Part shown: positions 42,744-51,401 of the stretch, piece after piece
Numbering within the stretch: position 1 is the stretch's first letter
Layout: the number at the start of each line of letters is the position of its first letter
From: Oricola indica
GTDB lineage: Bacteria; Pseudomonadota; Alphaproteobacteria; Rhizobiales; Rhizobiaceae
Reading direction: 5' to 3'
Assembly: GCF_019966595.1 (NCBI RefSeq)
Contig: NZ_JAINFJ010000001.1
Coordinates: 1,054,001-1,118,000 of the forward strand
DNA: 64,000 bases
Program-made: the position numbers and the translations under genes
The notes under the pieces: generated by a model
What the model saw: the letters and a program-made list of their open reading frames with translations, nothing else
Database searches by the model: none
What the model was told of the DNA's origin: nothing

Positions 42744-44555
42744 ATGACTGAATCATCGCGGAAAACCCCCAAACCGCGAAACCGGCAGGCCCTTCGTCCC
42801 CTTTCACGGCTCTGGCCCTATCTCCTTCACTACAAGGGGCTGATGGCCGGCGCCGTGGTGTCCCTCGTTCTGGCGGCCGCAACTACATTGTCGCTTCCGA
42901 CCGCCGTGCGGCGCATGATCGACCACGGCTTTTCCGACGCCGACGGGAAGTTGATAAACAACTACTTTGCAATGCTCGTCGTGCTCGCCGCCCTGCTCGC
43001 GGCCGCGAGTGCGCTTCGCTATTACTTCGTCATCACGCTCGGGGAACGGGTCGTGTCCGACGTTCGCCGCGACGTCTTCTCGCACGTCATGACGCTTTCC
43101 TCCTCGTTCTTCGACAGCGCCATGTCCGGCGAAATCGTGTCACGGCTGACCGCCGACACGACACAGATAAAATCCGTCGTCGGCGCGACGGCATCGGTGG
43201 CACTGCGCAATGTCATCCTTTGCTTCGGCGCACTGACGATGATGGTCATAACGAGCCCGTCGCTGTCCGGCGTGGTCATCGGCGCTATTCCCGTCATCGT
43301 CCTGCCGCTGGTCGCCTTCGGCCGCCGCGTGCGCGTAAGGTCGCGCGCCGCGCAGGATACGCTGGCCGATGCGACCGCCTACGCCAGTGAGGCAATCGGC
43401 TCGGTGCGCGCATTTCAGGCCTTCACCAACGAGCAACTCGCGACGTCGCGTTTCGCGCGCGCTGTCGAGGCTGCCTTCGGCGCGGCGCGCATCTCGGCCA
43501 AGACACGTGCCGCGCTGACCGCTTTCGCCATCTTCATGGTGTTTTCGAGCGTTGTCGCCGTTCTGTGGATCGGCGCGCAGAACGTCCTGGCAGGCACCAT
43601 GTCGCCGGGCACGCTCGGGCAGTTCCTGCTCTATGCAGTCTTCGCCGCCGGTGCGCTCGGCGCGCTGTCCGAAGTCTGGGGCGAATTGCAACTCGCCGCC
43701 GGAGCCGCCGAGCGCCTGTCGGAACTGCTCGACGAGCAGCCGGCGATCGTCTCACCCGCATCGCCAGTTGCGATGCCGTCGCCGGCATCCGGCGCCGTCG
43801 CCTTCGAAAACGTCTCCTTCGCCTACCCGACCCGCCCGGACGAAAGCGCTGTCAGAGGCCTCGACTTCTCCATTGCGCCCGGCGAAACCGTGGCGGTCGC
43901 CGGTCCCTCGGGCGCCGGCAAGAGCACGCTCTTCGCTCTCCTGCTGCGCCAGTACGATCCAACCGAGGGACGCATCCTCGTCGATGGCGTCGATCTTCGC
44001 GACGCCGCACTCGACGAAGCGCGCGCACGCTTCGCGATCGTGCCGCAGGACGTCGCGGTCTTCTCCGGCACGGCGGCCGACAACATTGCCTTCGCCCGTC
44101 CGGACGCTTCCCGCGAAGAGGTGATCGAGGCGGCAAAGGCCGCCCAGGCGCATGATTTCATTACGGCGCTACCGCAGGGCTACGACACTGAAGTCGGCGA
44201 GCGGGGCCTGACCCTTTCCGGCGGGCAACGCCAGCGCATTGCCATTGCCCGCGCGATCCTGCGAGACGCGCCGATCCTGTTGCTGGACGAAGCGACGTCA
44301 GCACTGGACGCAGAAAGCGAGAAGCTGGTCCAGAAAGCTCTCGAGAAGCTCATGTCGGGGCGCACGACGATCGTCATCGCCCACCGCCTGGCGACGATCC
44401 TCAAGGCCGACCGCATCCTCGTCATGCAGGAGGGCCATATCGTCGAGGAGGGCACGCACTCATCCCTCTCGCGGCGCGAGAACGGCATCTATTCGCGGCT
44501 GGCAAAGCTGCAGTTCGATGCGGGTGTAGAGGCCGTGGCCGGCGCTGCCGAGTAG
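42744..44555 (+). CDS. ABC transporter, fused permease/ATPase (MsbA-like exporter)
   Basis: Half-transporter of 603 aa that should dimerise to export lipids, peptides or drugs. The six-helix ABC transmembrane domain spans about 25-320 ([16 protein letters not shown] onward). The ATPase domain has Walker [10 protein letters not shown] (about 390), the signature [15 protein letters not shown], Walker [13 protein letters not shown] and the H-loop VIAHRLATI. The ATG at 42744 is used; a TTG at 42732 would add four residues. It is divergent from rpmE. Substrate not predictable. Confidence 0.92.
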   Translation: MTESSRKTPKPRNRQALRPLSRLWPYLLHYKGLMAGAVVSLVLAAATTLSLPTAVRRMIDHGFSDADGKLINNYFAMLVVLAALLAAASALRYYFVITLGERVVSDVRRDVFSHVMTLSSSFFDSAMSGEIVSRLTADTTQIKSVVGATASVALRNVILCFGALTMMVITSPSLSGVVIGAIPVIVLPLVAFGRRVRVRSRAAQDTLADATAYASEAIGSVRAFQAFTNEQLATSRFARAVEAAFGAARISAKTRAALTAFAIFMVFSSVVAVLWIGAQNVLAGTMSPGTLGQFLLYAVFAAGALGALSEVWGELQLAAGAAERLSELLDEQPAIVSPASPVAMPSPASGAVAFENVSFAYPTRPDESAVRGLDFSIAPGETVAVAGPSGAGKSTLFALLLRQYDPTEGRILVDGVDLRDAALDEARARFAIVPQDVAVFSGTAADNIAFARPDASREEVIEAAKAAQAHDFITALPQGYDTEVGERGLTLSGGQRQRIAIARAILRDAPILLLDEATSALDAESEKLVQKALEKLMSGRTTIVIAHRLATILKADRILVMQEGHIVEEGTHSSLSRRENGIYSRLAKLQFDAGVEAVAGAAE

Positions 44556-44561
44556 GCTTTC

Positions 44562-45497
44562 TCAACCGAGCGAAGACGGGCGGGGCGTCCCGATTGTCTC
44601 CGCGATGCGCCGACAGGCCGCTCCGAAACTCGCGAAATGCGATGCGCGGACGTGGTCTTTCCGCCAAAGCAGGCCGACCGACCGCGCCAGCGGCAAGTCG
44701 GCGATACGCCTGAGGACAACCTGTTCCTCGCGCCGCGCAAACTCCGATGCAGCGTAGAGTTCGGGAAACAGGGACAGGCCCATGCCGATCGAGACCATCT
44801 GCCTCAAGGCGTCGAGGCTGGTGCCCTCGTACTCCTCGCGCATCACCGCGCCCGACTGCGCGCTCAGCGCCCTGACCTGATGGCTGAGCCTGTGCCCTGA
44901 TCCAAGTGTGAGCATGCGCTCGCCGGCCAGCATCTCGATCCTCACCTCCCCCGCGGTGGCCAATCGATGGCGGGAAGCCATGCCCAGGTAAAGCGGCTCG
45001 ACCATCAATTCCAGATAGTCCAGCCTCGAGCGCTCCTCGGGCTGAGGTCCGAGTGCGCAATCGATGGTCCCTTCCATGACTGACGCTTCGAGGAGATGCG
45101 CCCTGTCCTCGCGAATATAGATTTCAAGGTCGGGATAGGCATCGTGCAGATGCGGCAGAAGGCGCGGCAGGTAGTACGGCCCGAAGGTCGGCGCGACCCC
45201 GAGGCGGACGAGACCGCCCATCTGCCCGGTGGATTGACGGGCAACGGCCACGATCTCATCGAGCGAGGTCAGGGTCGTTCGCGCCAGGACGGCAACCTTC
45301 TCTCCGATCGGCGTTGCGCGCGAACGTCCCGGCGTCCGGTCGATCAGCGCGGCGCCGAGCTGATCCTCAAGCAACTGGAGCTGCGCCGACAGGGTTGGCT
45401 GGGAGACGTTGCACAGCCGGGCCGCTTCCCGGAAATGCCCGGTCTCGATTACGGCGAGAAGATATTCGAGCTGTCTTGGCGATGGTCGGAAAGGCAT
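44562..45497 (-). CDS. OxyR-like LysR regulator lacking the redox cysteines
   Basis: A 311-aa LysR-type regulator. The N-terminal HTH LCNVSQPTLSAQLQLLEDQLG and the effector domain, including VAPTFGPYYLPRLLP, align with OxyR throughout. The regulatory loop reads GHRLSHQVRALS: Arg203 and Ser212 occupy the positions of E. coli Cys199 and Cys208, nine residues apart. It therefore cannot form the peroxide-sensing disulfide. An OxyR-type box (45504-45540) adjoins its start, suggesting autoregulation and control of the divergent microprotein genes. Its ligand is unknown; typical rhizobial oxyR instead faces katG. Confidence 0.88.
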   Translation of the reverse strand: MPFRPSPRQLEYLLAVIETGHFREAARLCNVSQPTLSAQLQLLEDQLGAALIDRTPGRSRATPIGEKVAVLARTTLTSLDEIVAVARQSTGQMGGLVRLGVAPTFGPYYLPRLLPHLHDAYPDLEIYIREDRAHLLEASVMEGTIDCALGPQPEERSRLDYLELMVEPLYLGMASRHRLATAGEVRIEMLAGERMLTLGSGHRLSHQVRALSAQSGAVMREEYEGTSLDALRQMVSIGMGLSLFPELYAASEFARREEQVVLRRIADLPLARSVGLLWRKDHVRASHFASFGAACRRIAETIGTPRPSSLG

Positions 45498-45503
45498 GAC
45501 CAG

Positions 45504-45540
45504 ATAGAGATAATCTATCGGAGAGATATAAACAATCGAT
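45504..45540. promoter_or_regulatory. OxyR-type binding box
   Basis: ATAG-N7-CTAT-N7-ATAT-N7-CGAT, in exact phase with the OxyR tetramer consensus ATAG-N7-CTAT-N7-ATAG-N7-CTAT. The left half is perfect and the right half degenerate. It lies 7 bp before the OxyR-like gene and 54 bp before the divergent 44-aa ORF, so it can control both. Confidence 0.7.
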
Positions 45541-45593
45541 TGGAACTATCGCACGCGCGTCACGACATGATCCTCGTAGAAAAGGAGAATCCG

Positions 45594-45728
45594 ATGTCCC
45601 GCACCTTCAGGCCATGGAAAGACGGCGCAAAAGTCAGTCATGCCGGACCCGGCACGGGCCGGTTTTCCGAAAACCGGGCGTTCCGTCATGCTCCGGCCAT
45701 CTTCGATCCAGCCGGAGGGCAGAGATAA
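45594..45728 (+). CDS. 44-aa basic microprotein
   Basis: MSRTFRPWKDGAKVSHAG opens a 44-aa peptide rich in Arg, Gly and Pro, ending PAIFDPAGGQR, without a membrane segment. An excellent AAAGGAG ribosome binding site lies 7 nt before the ATG, in the same orientation as and divergent from the OxyR-like gene. Its stop (TAA) overlaps the ATG of the next ORF by one base (TAATG), a hallmark of translational coupling. Not a family I recognise. Confidence 0.6.
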   Translation: MSRTFRPWKDGAKVSHAGPGTGRFSENRAFRHAPAIFDPAGGQR

Positions 45729-45934
45729 TGTTTGTCATCAAACTGATCTTCCTGGCCATTGGCTTCGCGACGGGAGGGATTCTCGCCTATGGCGCATGGT
45801 CGTTCAACCGCGACGGAACCCACAAACCGCTGACCGGGCGCGCGCCCGGAAAGCCTCAGCGCTCGGTCAGCTTGAGTTCGATACGGCGGTTACGCGCCCG
45901 CGCCTCGTCCGTGTCGGCCGGGTCGAGCGGCTGA
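45728..45934 (+). CDS. 68-aa single-span membrane microprotein
   Basis: MFVIKLIFLAIGFATGGILA begins with a membrane helix (about 3-24), followed by WSFNRDGTHKPLTGRAPGK and a Ser/Arg-rich tail. Its ATG overlaps the stop of the 44-aa ORF, GAGGG occurs upstream within that ORF. The last 79 bp overlap the convergent OmpA-like gene on the other strand, so the tail is the least certain part. Function unknown; likely regulated by the OxyR-like protein. Confidence 0.55.
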   Translation: MFVIKLIFLAIGFATGGILAYGAWSFNRDGTHKPLTGRAPGKPQRSVSLSSIRRLRARASSVSAGSSG

Positions 45935-46887
45935 AACTCGCCGAAGCCCGCCGCGACGAGGCGTTCCGGCGGGACCCCTTCCGATATCAGGTATTTGACG
46001 ACCGAAGTCGCCCGCGCGCTCGACAATTCCCAGTTGTCCGCAAAACGGCCAGTGCCGGATACCGGCACATTGTCCGTATGGCCGTCGACGCGCAGCACCC
46101 AGTTGATCTCACCAGGGATCTCGCGCTGAAGATCAATCAGCGCCGCGGCAAGCTTGCCCATCTCGGTCGCACCGGCCGGGTTCAACTGCGCCGATCCGGA
46201 GGGAAACAGCACTTCGGACTGGAACACGAAACGGTCGCCGACGATGCGGATATTCTCGCGGTCCGAAAGGATTTCGCGCAGCCGCCCGAAGAAATCCGAA
46301 CGATAGCGGTTCAGTTCCTGCACCCTCTGCGCCAGCGCGAGATTGAGCCGCCGGCCAAGGTCGGCAATCTTGGCATTGGATTCGCGGTCGCGCTGTTCGG
46401 AGACGTCCAGCGCATCCTCCAGCGCCGCGATCTGCTGGCGCAGCGCGGAAATCTGCCGGTTGAGCAATTCAACCTGGCTGAGGGCGCGCTGGCTTATCTG
46501 GCGTTCCTCGGTCAGCGCATCACTCAGGATACCGATGCGGTCCTGCGCCGCCACGCTCGCTCCGCTGCCGGCGGTGAGCAGGCTTTCCAGACGCGAGCGC
46601 TCGTTCTCCGCCGCTTCCAGCGAGGCCTGCAGGGCCAGTAACTGATCCTCGGCATCCTGCCGGTTGCTTTGTTCGAGCGAGAGAAGTTGCGTCAACTCGT
46701 TGATCTGGGAGTTCAGCCGGTTTAGAACGGCGTCCTTGCCGGTGATCTCCTGGCTGAGCAGAAACTGCGCGAGCACGAAGACCGACAGCAGGAACATGAT
46801 GGCGAGCAGCAGCGTCGCCATTGCATCGACGAAGCCGGGCCAGTAGTCGACGCGCCCGTCATGGCGGCGATTTCGCGCAAGCGCCAC
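45856..46887 (-). CDS. OmpA/MotB-like peptidoglycan-binding motor partner
   Basis: A 343-aa inner-membrane protein: a single N-terminal helix with Asp21 in WPGFVDAMATLLLAIMFLL, the position of the proton-carrying Asp of MotB/ExbD; a long coiled coil (about 55-195); and a C-terminal OmpA domain (about 210-340; RFVFQSEVLFPSGSAQLN, VDGHTDNVPVSG, ARNRRIELKL). It is 2 nt downstream of an ExbB-like gene, so the two probably form a proton-driven complex anchored to peptidoglycan. This is not the flagellar motor set (no motC/D). Physiological role unknown. Confidence 0.88.
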   Translation of the reverse strand: MALARNRRHDGRVDYWPGFVDAMATLLLAIMFLLSVFVLAQFLLSQEITGKDAVLNRLNSQINELTQLLSLEQSNRQDAEDQLLALQASLEAAENERSRLESLLTAGSGASVAAQDRIGILSDALTEERQISQRALSQVELLNRQISALRQQIAALEDALDVSEQRDRESNAKIADLGRRLNLALAQRVQELNRYRSDFFGRLREILSDRENIRIVGDRFVFQSEVLFPSGSAQLNPAGATEMGKLAAALIDLQREIPGEINWVLRVDGHTDNVPVSGTGRFADNWELSSARATSVVKYLISEGVPPERLVAAGFGEFQPLDPADTDEARARNRRIELKLTER

Positions 46888-46889
46888 GC

Positions 46890-47927
46890 TTATTCGCTCC
46901 TGTCGTTCTTTTCGATAGCCGCAGCCAGTCTCTCAAGCGTCCTGCGCATGTCCTTTTGCTCTTCGGACTGCGTTTCAACCCAGTCGCGCATCATCTGCTG
47001 CTCACTGCGCATGTTGCGCACCAGCCCCTGTATGCCTTCCGCGAGATTAGCCATGGCGGCCGTCGCCCGCTGATTGCCGCCGGATCCGCCCTGCATCGTC
47101 CGCAGCGCCTCGGCGACCGATTTCATGTCCTCGCTGCTTTCCGAGGCGGCAGCGGCATTGGCGACGCCCGAATCCGGATCGGTGACAGAGGAGAGCCAGT
47201 TTTCAAGTTCCGTGTAGAAGCGGTTCTGCGCGCGGCCTGCCTGCAGATCGAGAAAGCCCAGGACCAGCGATCCCGACAAACCGAAAAGCGACGAGGAAAA
47301 CGCCGTTCCCATGCCCTCGAGCGGGGAGCTGAGTCCGGCCTTGAGCGAATCCAGAATATCGTTCATGTCGCCCGACCCGGGATCGAGCGACTGGATCGTC
47401 GCCCCGATGGAGCCGATCGTCTGCAACAGGCCCCAGAAGGTGCCGAGCAGGCCAAGAAACACGAGAAGGCCGGTCAGGTAGCGCGATGTGTCGCGCGCCT
47501 CGTCCAGCCGTGTGGCGATCGAATCGAGAATTGAACGGGTCGAGAGCGTCGAAAGCGTCATCGCCTGCTGGCGGCTCAAAAGAGAACGCATCGGCGCGAG
47601 CAGGACCGGATCCCGCCGCGCCGCCATCAGAGAATCGCCCGCGCGGAAGGTATTGACCCACCGCACTTCGCGGAACAGGCCGATCACCTGCTGAAAGACG
47701 AGGATGATACCAACGCCCAGAACGCCCAGGATGAGACCGTTCAGTCCAGGATTGGTCATGAAAGCCGTCGATATCTGACGGTACAGGATTGCGGCGACGA
47801 AACCGACGATCACCAGGAAGATGATCATCGAGAACAGGAAAACCTGCGGATTCGACAGGCGGTAGGGATCGAAACGGCCTTGCTGATGGGCAGTTACGCC
47901 TGCCTGTTCTGCGTCACCGATGCTCAT
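46890..47927 (-). CDS. MotA/TolQ/ExbB proton channel family protein
   Basis: A 345-aa polytopic protein. It has an N-terminal helix pair (FLFSMIIFLVIVGFVAAILY and LILGVLGVGIILVFQQVIGL), then a central ExbB/TolQ-like region (GLLVFLGLLGTFWGLLQTIGS, GTAFSSSLFGLSGSLVLGFL), and a C-terminal charged coiled coil (about 290-345). It is the channel half of the pair with the OmpA-like gene. I considered the Zorya ZorAB pair; no nuclease or helicase partners lie nearby, and similar pairs appear to be core genes in Rhizobiales. Confidence 0.86.
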   Translation of the reverse strand: MSIGDAEQAGVTAHQQGRFDPYRLSNPQVFLFSMIIFLVIVGFVAAILYRQISTAFMTNPGLNGLILGVLGVGIILVFQQVIGLFREVRWVNTFRAGDSLMAARRDPVLLAPMRSLLSRQQAMTLSTLSTRSILDSIATRLDEARDTSRYLTGLLVFLGLLGTFWGLLQTIGSIGATIQSLDPGSGDMNDILDSLKAGLSSPLEGMGTAFSSSLFGLSGSLVLGFLDLQAGRAQNRFYTELENWLSSVTDPDSGVANAAAASESSEDMKSVAEALRTMQGGSGGNQRATAAMANLAEGIQGLVRNMRSEQQMMRDWVETQSEEQKDMRRTLERLAAAIEKNDRSE

Positions 47928-48028
47928 TCACGAATCCCTCTGCCCGCATACAACCCCTGGATCACGCGACATTAGCCAGAAAAGTGGCAGAAATAAAAGG
48001 TTGTGCGCCGCAACAAGTGTTGACCGGG

Positions 48029-48829
48029 TCAGCGATTTGTCAATGGGCGGTTGATCGTGGAGAGCAGCGCCTTCTGGATCGCTTCGTTGCCGGCGACGAT
48101 GTCACCACGGCCGAACATGTCGGTGCCGCCGGATGCGTCGGTAATAAAACCGCCCGCCTCCCGGATCAGGATGATACCCGCAGCCATGTCCCAGGGCGAA
48201 AGCGACTCCTCCCAGAACCCATCGAGACGGCCGGCAGCCACATAGGCGAGATCGAGAGCCGCGGCGCCCGTCCTGCGGATGCCGACGGCCTCGCTCATCA
48301 CATGGCGCAATTGTACGAGGAAACGCCCGTGGTCGCCCCGCCCCAGATGCGGAACCCCGCAGCCGACCACGCAGTCCGTCAGCTTGCGCCGGGCCGCAAC
48401 ACGCAGGCGGCGATCATTGAGGAAGGCGCCCGCGCCCTTTTCGGCCGTATAGAGTTCGTCCGTCGCCGGATTGAAAATGACGCCCGCGACGAGCTGGCCC
48501 TGTCGCTCAAGTGCCAGCGACACCGCGAAATGCGGGAACCCGTGCAGGAAGTTCGTCGTGCCGTCGAGCGGATCGATGATCCATCGATGCTGCGGGTCCC
48601 TGCCTTCGACAGACCCGCCTTCCTCCAGCAGAAAGCCGTAATCCGGCCGCGCGCGTTCAAGCTCGGCGCGCAGCACCTCTTCGGCTCGCAGGTCGGCCTG
48701 GCTGACGAAATCGCCCGGTCCTTTGACGGAGACCTGCAGATGCTGAACTTCGCCGAAATCGCGCGCCAGTCCGCGGCCGGCCTTCATCACGGCCTGAACC
48801 ATTACATTCATAAGTGCGGAACGCGCCAT
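48029..48829 (-). CDS. suhB: Inositol-1-monophosphatase family protein SuhB
   Basis: A Mg2+-dependent phosphatase of 266 aa that removes phosphate from inositol-1-phosphate; in E. coli SuhB also binds RNA polymerase in rRNA antitermination. Motifs in order: LLEEGGSVEG (metal), WIIDPLDGTTNFLHG (signature, about 85-98) and WDMAAGIILIREAGG. The start ATG gives MARSALMNVMVQAV. It is 41 nt downstream of efp. Activity is well supported; additional RNA role is not testable here. Confidence 0.93.
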   Translation of the reverse strand: MARSALMNVMVQAVMKAGRGLARDFGEVQHLQVSVKGPGDFVSQADLRAEEVLRAELERARPDYGFLLEEGGSVEGRDPQHRWIIDPLDGTTNFLHGFPHFAVSLALERQGQLVAGVIFNPATDELYTAEKGAGAFLNDRRLRVAARRKLTDCVVGCGVPHLGRGDHGRFLVQLRHVMSEAVGIRRTGAAALDLAYVAAGRLDGFWEESLSPWDMAAGIILIREAGGFITDASGGTDMFGRGDIVAGNEAIQKALLSTINRPLTNR

Positions 48830-48870
48830 CGCAGCTTGTCCTCAGTCTTTCGAAAGGCGGCGACGACGGG

Positions 48871-49434
48871 TCAGTCGGCGCGGCGGATGTAGGTGATTTC
48901 GTTCGTGTCGACGAGAATCCTCTCGCCGGCCTCGATGAAGGGCGGCACCATGACGCGCACGCCGTTTTCCATGACGGCCGGCTTGTAGGAGGATGTCGCC
49001 GTCTGGCCCTTGACCACCGGATCTGCCTCCACGATCTCGAGAACCACATGGTCGGGCAGGGAGACGCCGATCGGCCTTTCCTCGTGCAGTTCCACGGTGA
49101 CGGTCATCCCGTCCTGCAGAAACGCAGCGCGATCGCCGACGAAATCCTTCTGCAATTCGAGTTGCTCATAGGTCTCGTTGTCCATGAAGACGAGCGCATC
49201 GCCCTGCTCGTAGAGATACTGGAAGTCTTTCTGCTCCAGCCGCACGCGCTCCACGGTTTCGTTGGCGCGGAAGCGTTCGTTCAGCTTTGTGCCATCGATG
49301 AGATTCTTGAGTTCGACCTGGTTGAAAGCGCCGCCCTTGCCAGGCTTGACCGCGTTGCACTTGACCGCCGCCCAGAGGCCGCCATTGTGCTCGATCACAT
49401 TGCCCGGCTTGATTTCGTTTCCATTGATTTTCAT
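48871..49434 (-). CDS. efp: Translation elongation factor P
   Basis: Relieves ribosome stalling at polyproline. The 187 aa comprise an N-terminal KOW-like domain with the loop KPGKGGAF, in which Lys33 would be the site of lysylation, followed by two OB domains ending [10 protein letters not shown]. It begins [16 protein letters not shown]. The Epm modification enzymes are not in this window. It is 41 nt upstream of suhB on the same strand. Confidence 0.97.
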   Translation of the reverse strand: MKINGNEIKPGNVIEHNGGLWAAVKCNAVKPGKGGAFNQVELKNLIDGTKLNERFRANETVERVRLEQKDFQYLYEQGDALVFMDNETYEQLELQKDFVGDRAAFLQDGMTVTVELHEERPIGVSLPDHVVLEIVEADPVVKGQTATSSYKPAVMENGVRVMVPPFIEAGERILVDTNEITYIRRAD

Positions 49435-49551
49435 GTGAGATCACCGACTATTATTATGCCCGGAACGGGTCTGGATTTGGCCGGTTCAAGACCACACTTG
49501 CGGCGATCTTTCAAGCGGCATGCGCGTGGCTCCGGCTTTCGCGAGGGATTC

Positions 49552-50586
49552 TCAGCGCAACTGGTTAGCCCGCTCGATGGCCGCGCGCTGTTCCTCTTCG
49601 GTCAAACCTTCCCAGAAATCGTCTAGGGCACGGTCACGCAGGCCGGCCCGTCGCACGATGACTGTCCATGCCGCAGCCTCGGCATCGTCCGGCTCGGTTC
49701 CGAGCCCTCCCCAGTAGAGCTTGGCGACACCGGCCTGGGCGGCGACATTGCCCGCACGCGCCGCTCGCACGGTCCACAGATAGGCCTTTTCCAGATCGCG
49801 ATCGCCGCCGATCCCCTGCAGGTACCAGTTGCCGAGATCGTATTGCGCCGTGTCGAAATTCTGCTGCGCCGCCTTGAGCAGCCATTCGCGCGCGGCCGCC
49901 GGGTCACGCTCGACCCCGCCGCTGCCGTTCAGGAGGATCTGGCTGACGGCATATTGCGCATCCGCAATTCCCTTCTCGGCCGCGCCGAGGAAATAGGGAT
50001 AGGCTTTCGCCATAGACTGCGATCCCGGCCGTTCGTCGATGATCATCTGCGCGAAGTTGAACTGGGCATTGGCGTTTCCGGCATCGGCCGCCGCACGCAT
50101 CAGTTCACGGGCCTCTTCCATTGTTTCGGGTTTCTTGTCCCGGTTCATCAGGATCAGCGCGAATTGCAACTGCGCCTCCGGAATGCCCTGTCGGGCGGCG
50201 CGACGATACCACTTGGCCGCTTCTTCCGGGTCGCGCGGCACACCCAGTCCCCGCGCATAGATTTCAGCCAGAAGGGTCTGCGCCGCCGCATCGCCCTGTT
50301 CGGCGCGCGGCAGGGCGAGATTGCGCGCGGTCAGGTAGAGGCCGCGTTGATAGGCGCCGAACGCCTCGTCGGCCGGCTGATCGCCGAAACGCGACGGCAC
50401 AACACCTTCGGCATCCGGCGTCGCAGCGGCATCATCCGATCCACCCGTCTGCAGCGGTTCACCGAAACGCGAAGGCGCGATGTCGACATCTTCGCCTCCA
50501 GGAGCGCCCGCCGCAGGCGCAGCCGCGACGATCGCCGCCACCATACCGACAATCACCCACGCGCGATGTCCGCGGGATAAAGTCAT
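49552..50586 (-). CDS. Sel1-repeat (tetratricopeptide-like) exported protein
   Basis: A 344-aa protein with a signal peptide (VIVGMVAAIVAAAPAAGA) and a linker, then about five Sel1-like helical repeats of 36-38 residues (about 110-320; for example LLAEIYARGLGVPRDPEEAAKWY, AQYAVSQILLNGSGG and YDLGNWYLQGIGG). Such solenoids mediate protein-protein contacts. Its ATG overlaps the upstream gene stop by 4 nt, so they are translationally coupled. The open frame continues upstream to 50781 but is antisense-like; rejected. Confidence 0.88.
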   Translation of the reverse strand: MTLSRGHRAWVIVGMVAAIVAAAPAAGAPGGEDVDIAPSRFGEPLQTGGSDDAAATPDAEGVVPSRFGDQPADEAFGAYQRGLYLTARNLALPRAEQGDAAAQTLLAEIYARGLGVPRDPEEAAKWYRRAARQGIPEAQLQFALILMNRDKKPETMEEARELMRAAADAGNANAQFNFAQMIIDERPGSQSMAKAYPYFLGAAEKGIADAQYAVSQILLNGSGGVERDPAAAREWLLKAAQQNFDTAQYDLGNWYLQGIGGDRDLEKAYLWTVRAARAGNVAAQAGVAKLYWGGLGTEPDDAEAAAWTVIVRRAGLRDRALDDFWEGLTEEEQRAAIERANQLR

Positions 50587-51239
50587 GCGTCGCGGCCCAG
50601 GGAATGGCTTTCGAGTATGTCGTTCGCGGCAGCCACGGCAGCGGCAGGATCGATACCCTCGCCGAAGACCGCTCTCGACAACGCCACGAATTCGGTGCCG
50701 GTCGCGGCAGCCTCGCCAAGCGTATCCAGCGAAGCGCCGCCCATCAGAATGCAGGGGATTTCGACCATCGAGGCCCACCATTCGGCGAGATCGACATTCT
50801 TGCGGTGGGGGCTTGGATGCGTGTCCTGTCCAAAACGGCCGAAAAAGAGGTAGTCGGGTCTCGCCTCGCCCATTTCCAGAGCCTTATGGCGGGTTTCCGC
50901 ACCGCCCGATCCTACGATATGACTGCCGTTCAGGCGCTCCACCGTTTCGGCGACGTCCCGAATACCGGTATCGACATGCAGCCCGTCTGCGCTCGTCCGG
51001 CCGAAGGCGCGAGTGTCATTGACGACGATCGCCGCCGCACCATGCGCCTGGGCGACAGGGATGCAGACTTCGAGATGCGCCTGATAGGCAGCTTCATCCA
51101 GGTCATAAGCCGGGAAGATGACCGATGCGACCTCGCCGCCTTCGAGCGCGGCAGTGAGCCGGTCGGCGAACGATACGCCCGATTGGTCCGGCGGCGCGAC
51201 AAGCACGAGCCCGCAACGTTCTGTCTGTTTGTTTTCCAT
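50583..51239 (-). CDS. Thiamine-phosphate synthase family protein (ThiE/TenI-like)
   Basis: A 218-aa TIM-barrel protein related to thiamine-phosphate synthase. It keeps LVNDTRAFG-type substrate loop (IVVNDTRAFGRTSADGLHVD), a phosphate-binding region and GRFGQDTHPSPHRKN. The usual Asp-rich pyrophosphate motif is altered, and no other thi genes are nearby, so true ThiE activity is uncertain. Its stop overlaps the start of the Sel1 gene (ATGA). Confidence 0.75.
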   Translation of the reverse strand: MENKQTERCGLVLVAPPDQSGVSFADRLTAALEGGEVASVIFPAYDLDEAAYQAHLEVCIPVAQAHGAAAIVVNDTRAFGRTSADGLHVDTGIRDVAETVERLNGSHIVGSGGAETRHKALEMGEARPDYLFFGRFGQDTHPSPHRKNVDLAEWWASMVEIPCILMGGASLDTLGEAAATGTEFVALSRAVFGEGIDPAAAVAAANDILESHSLGRDA

Positions 51240-51401
51240 CGGCGCTTACTATGTTTCCTGCAGCTCCGCTTCAACCTGAAAATGGACGGTTTTACGGCGG
51301 GTTCCCACCACACGGCCGCAGCGACCTTTCACAGGGCGGAAAAATGCCGTAAGCGCAGATCGTTGCGAAATCGGGTTCGGAAAGGCTTTCAGAAACGCCG
51401 G

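Noticed and set aside
45856-47927. Zorya anti-phage system (ZorAB-like motor pair)
   Set aside because: The MotA-like and OmpA/MotB-like pair fits ZorAB in outline, but no ZorC/ZorD or ZorE-like helicase or nuclease genes lie nearby, and the neighbours are core genes (suhB, efp).
45856-47927. Flagellar stator motAB
   Set aside because: No other flagellar genes are present, and the long coiled coil between helix and OmpA domain is not MotB-like.
50587-50781. Upstream extension of the Sel1 gene
   Set aside because: It overlaps the ThiE-like gene in another frame and destroys the N-terminal signal peptide.
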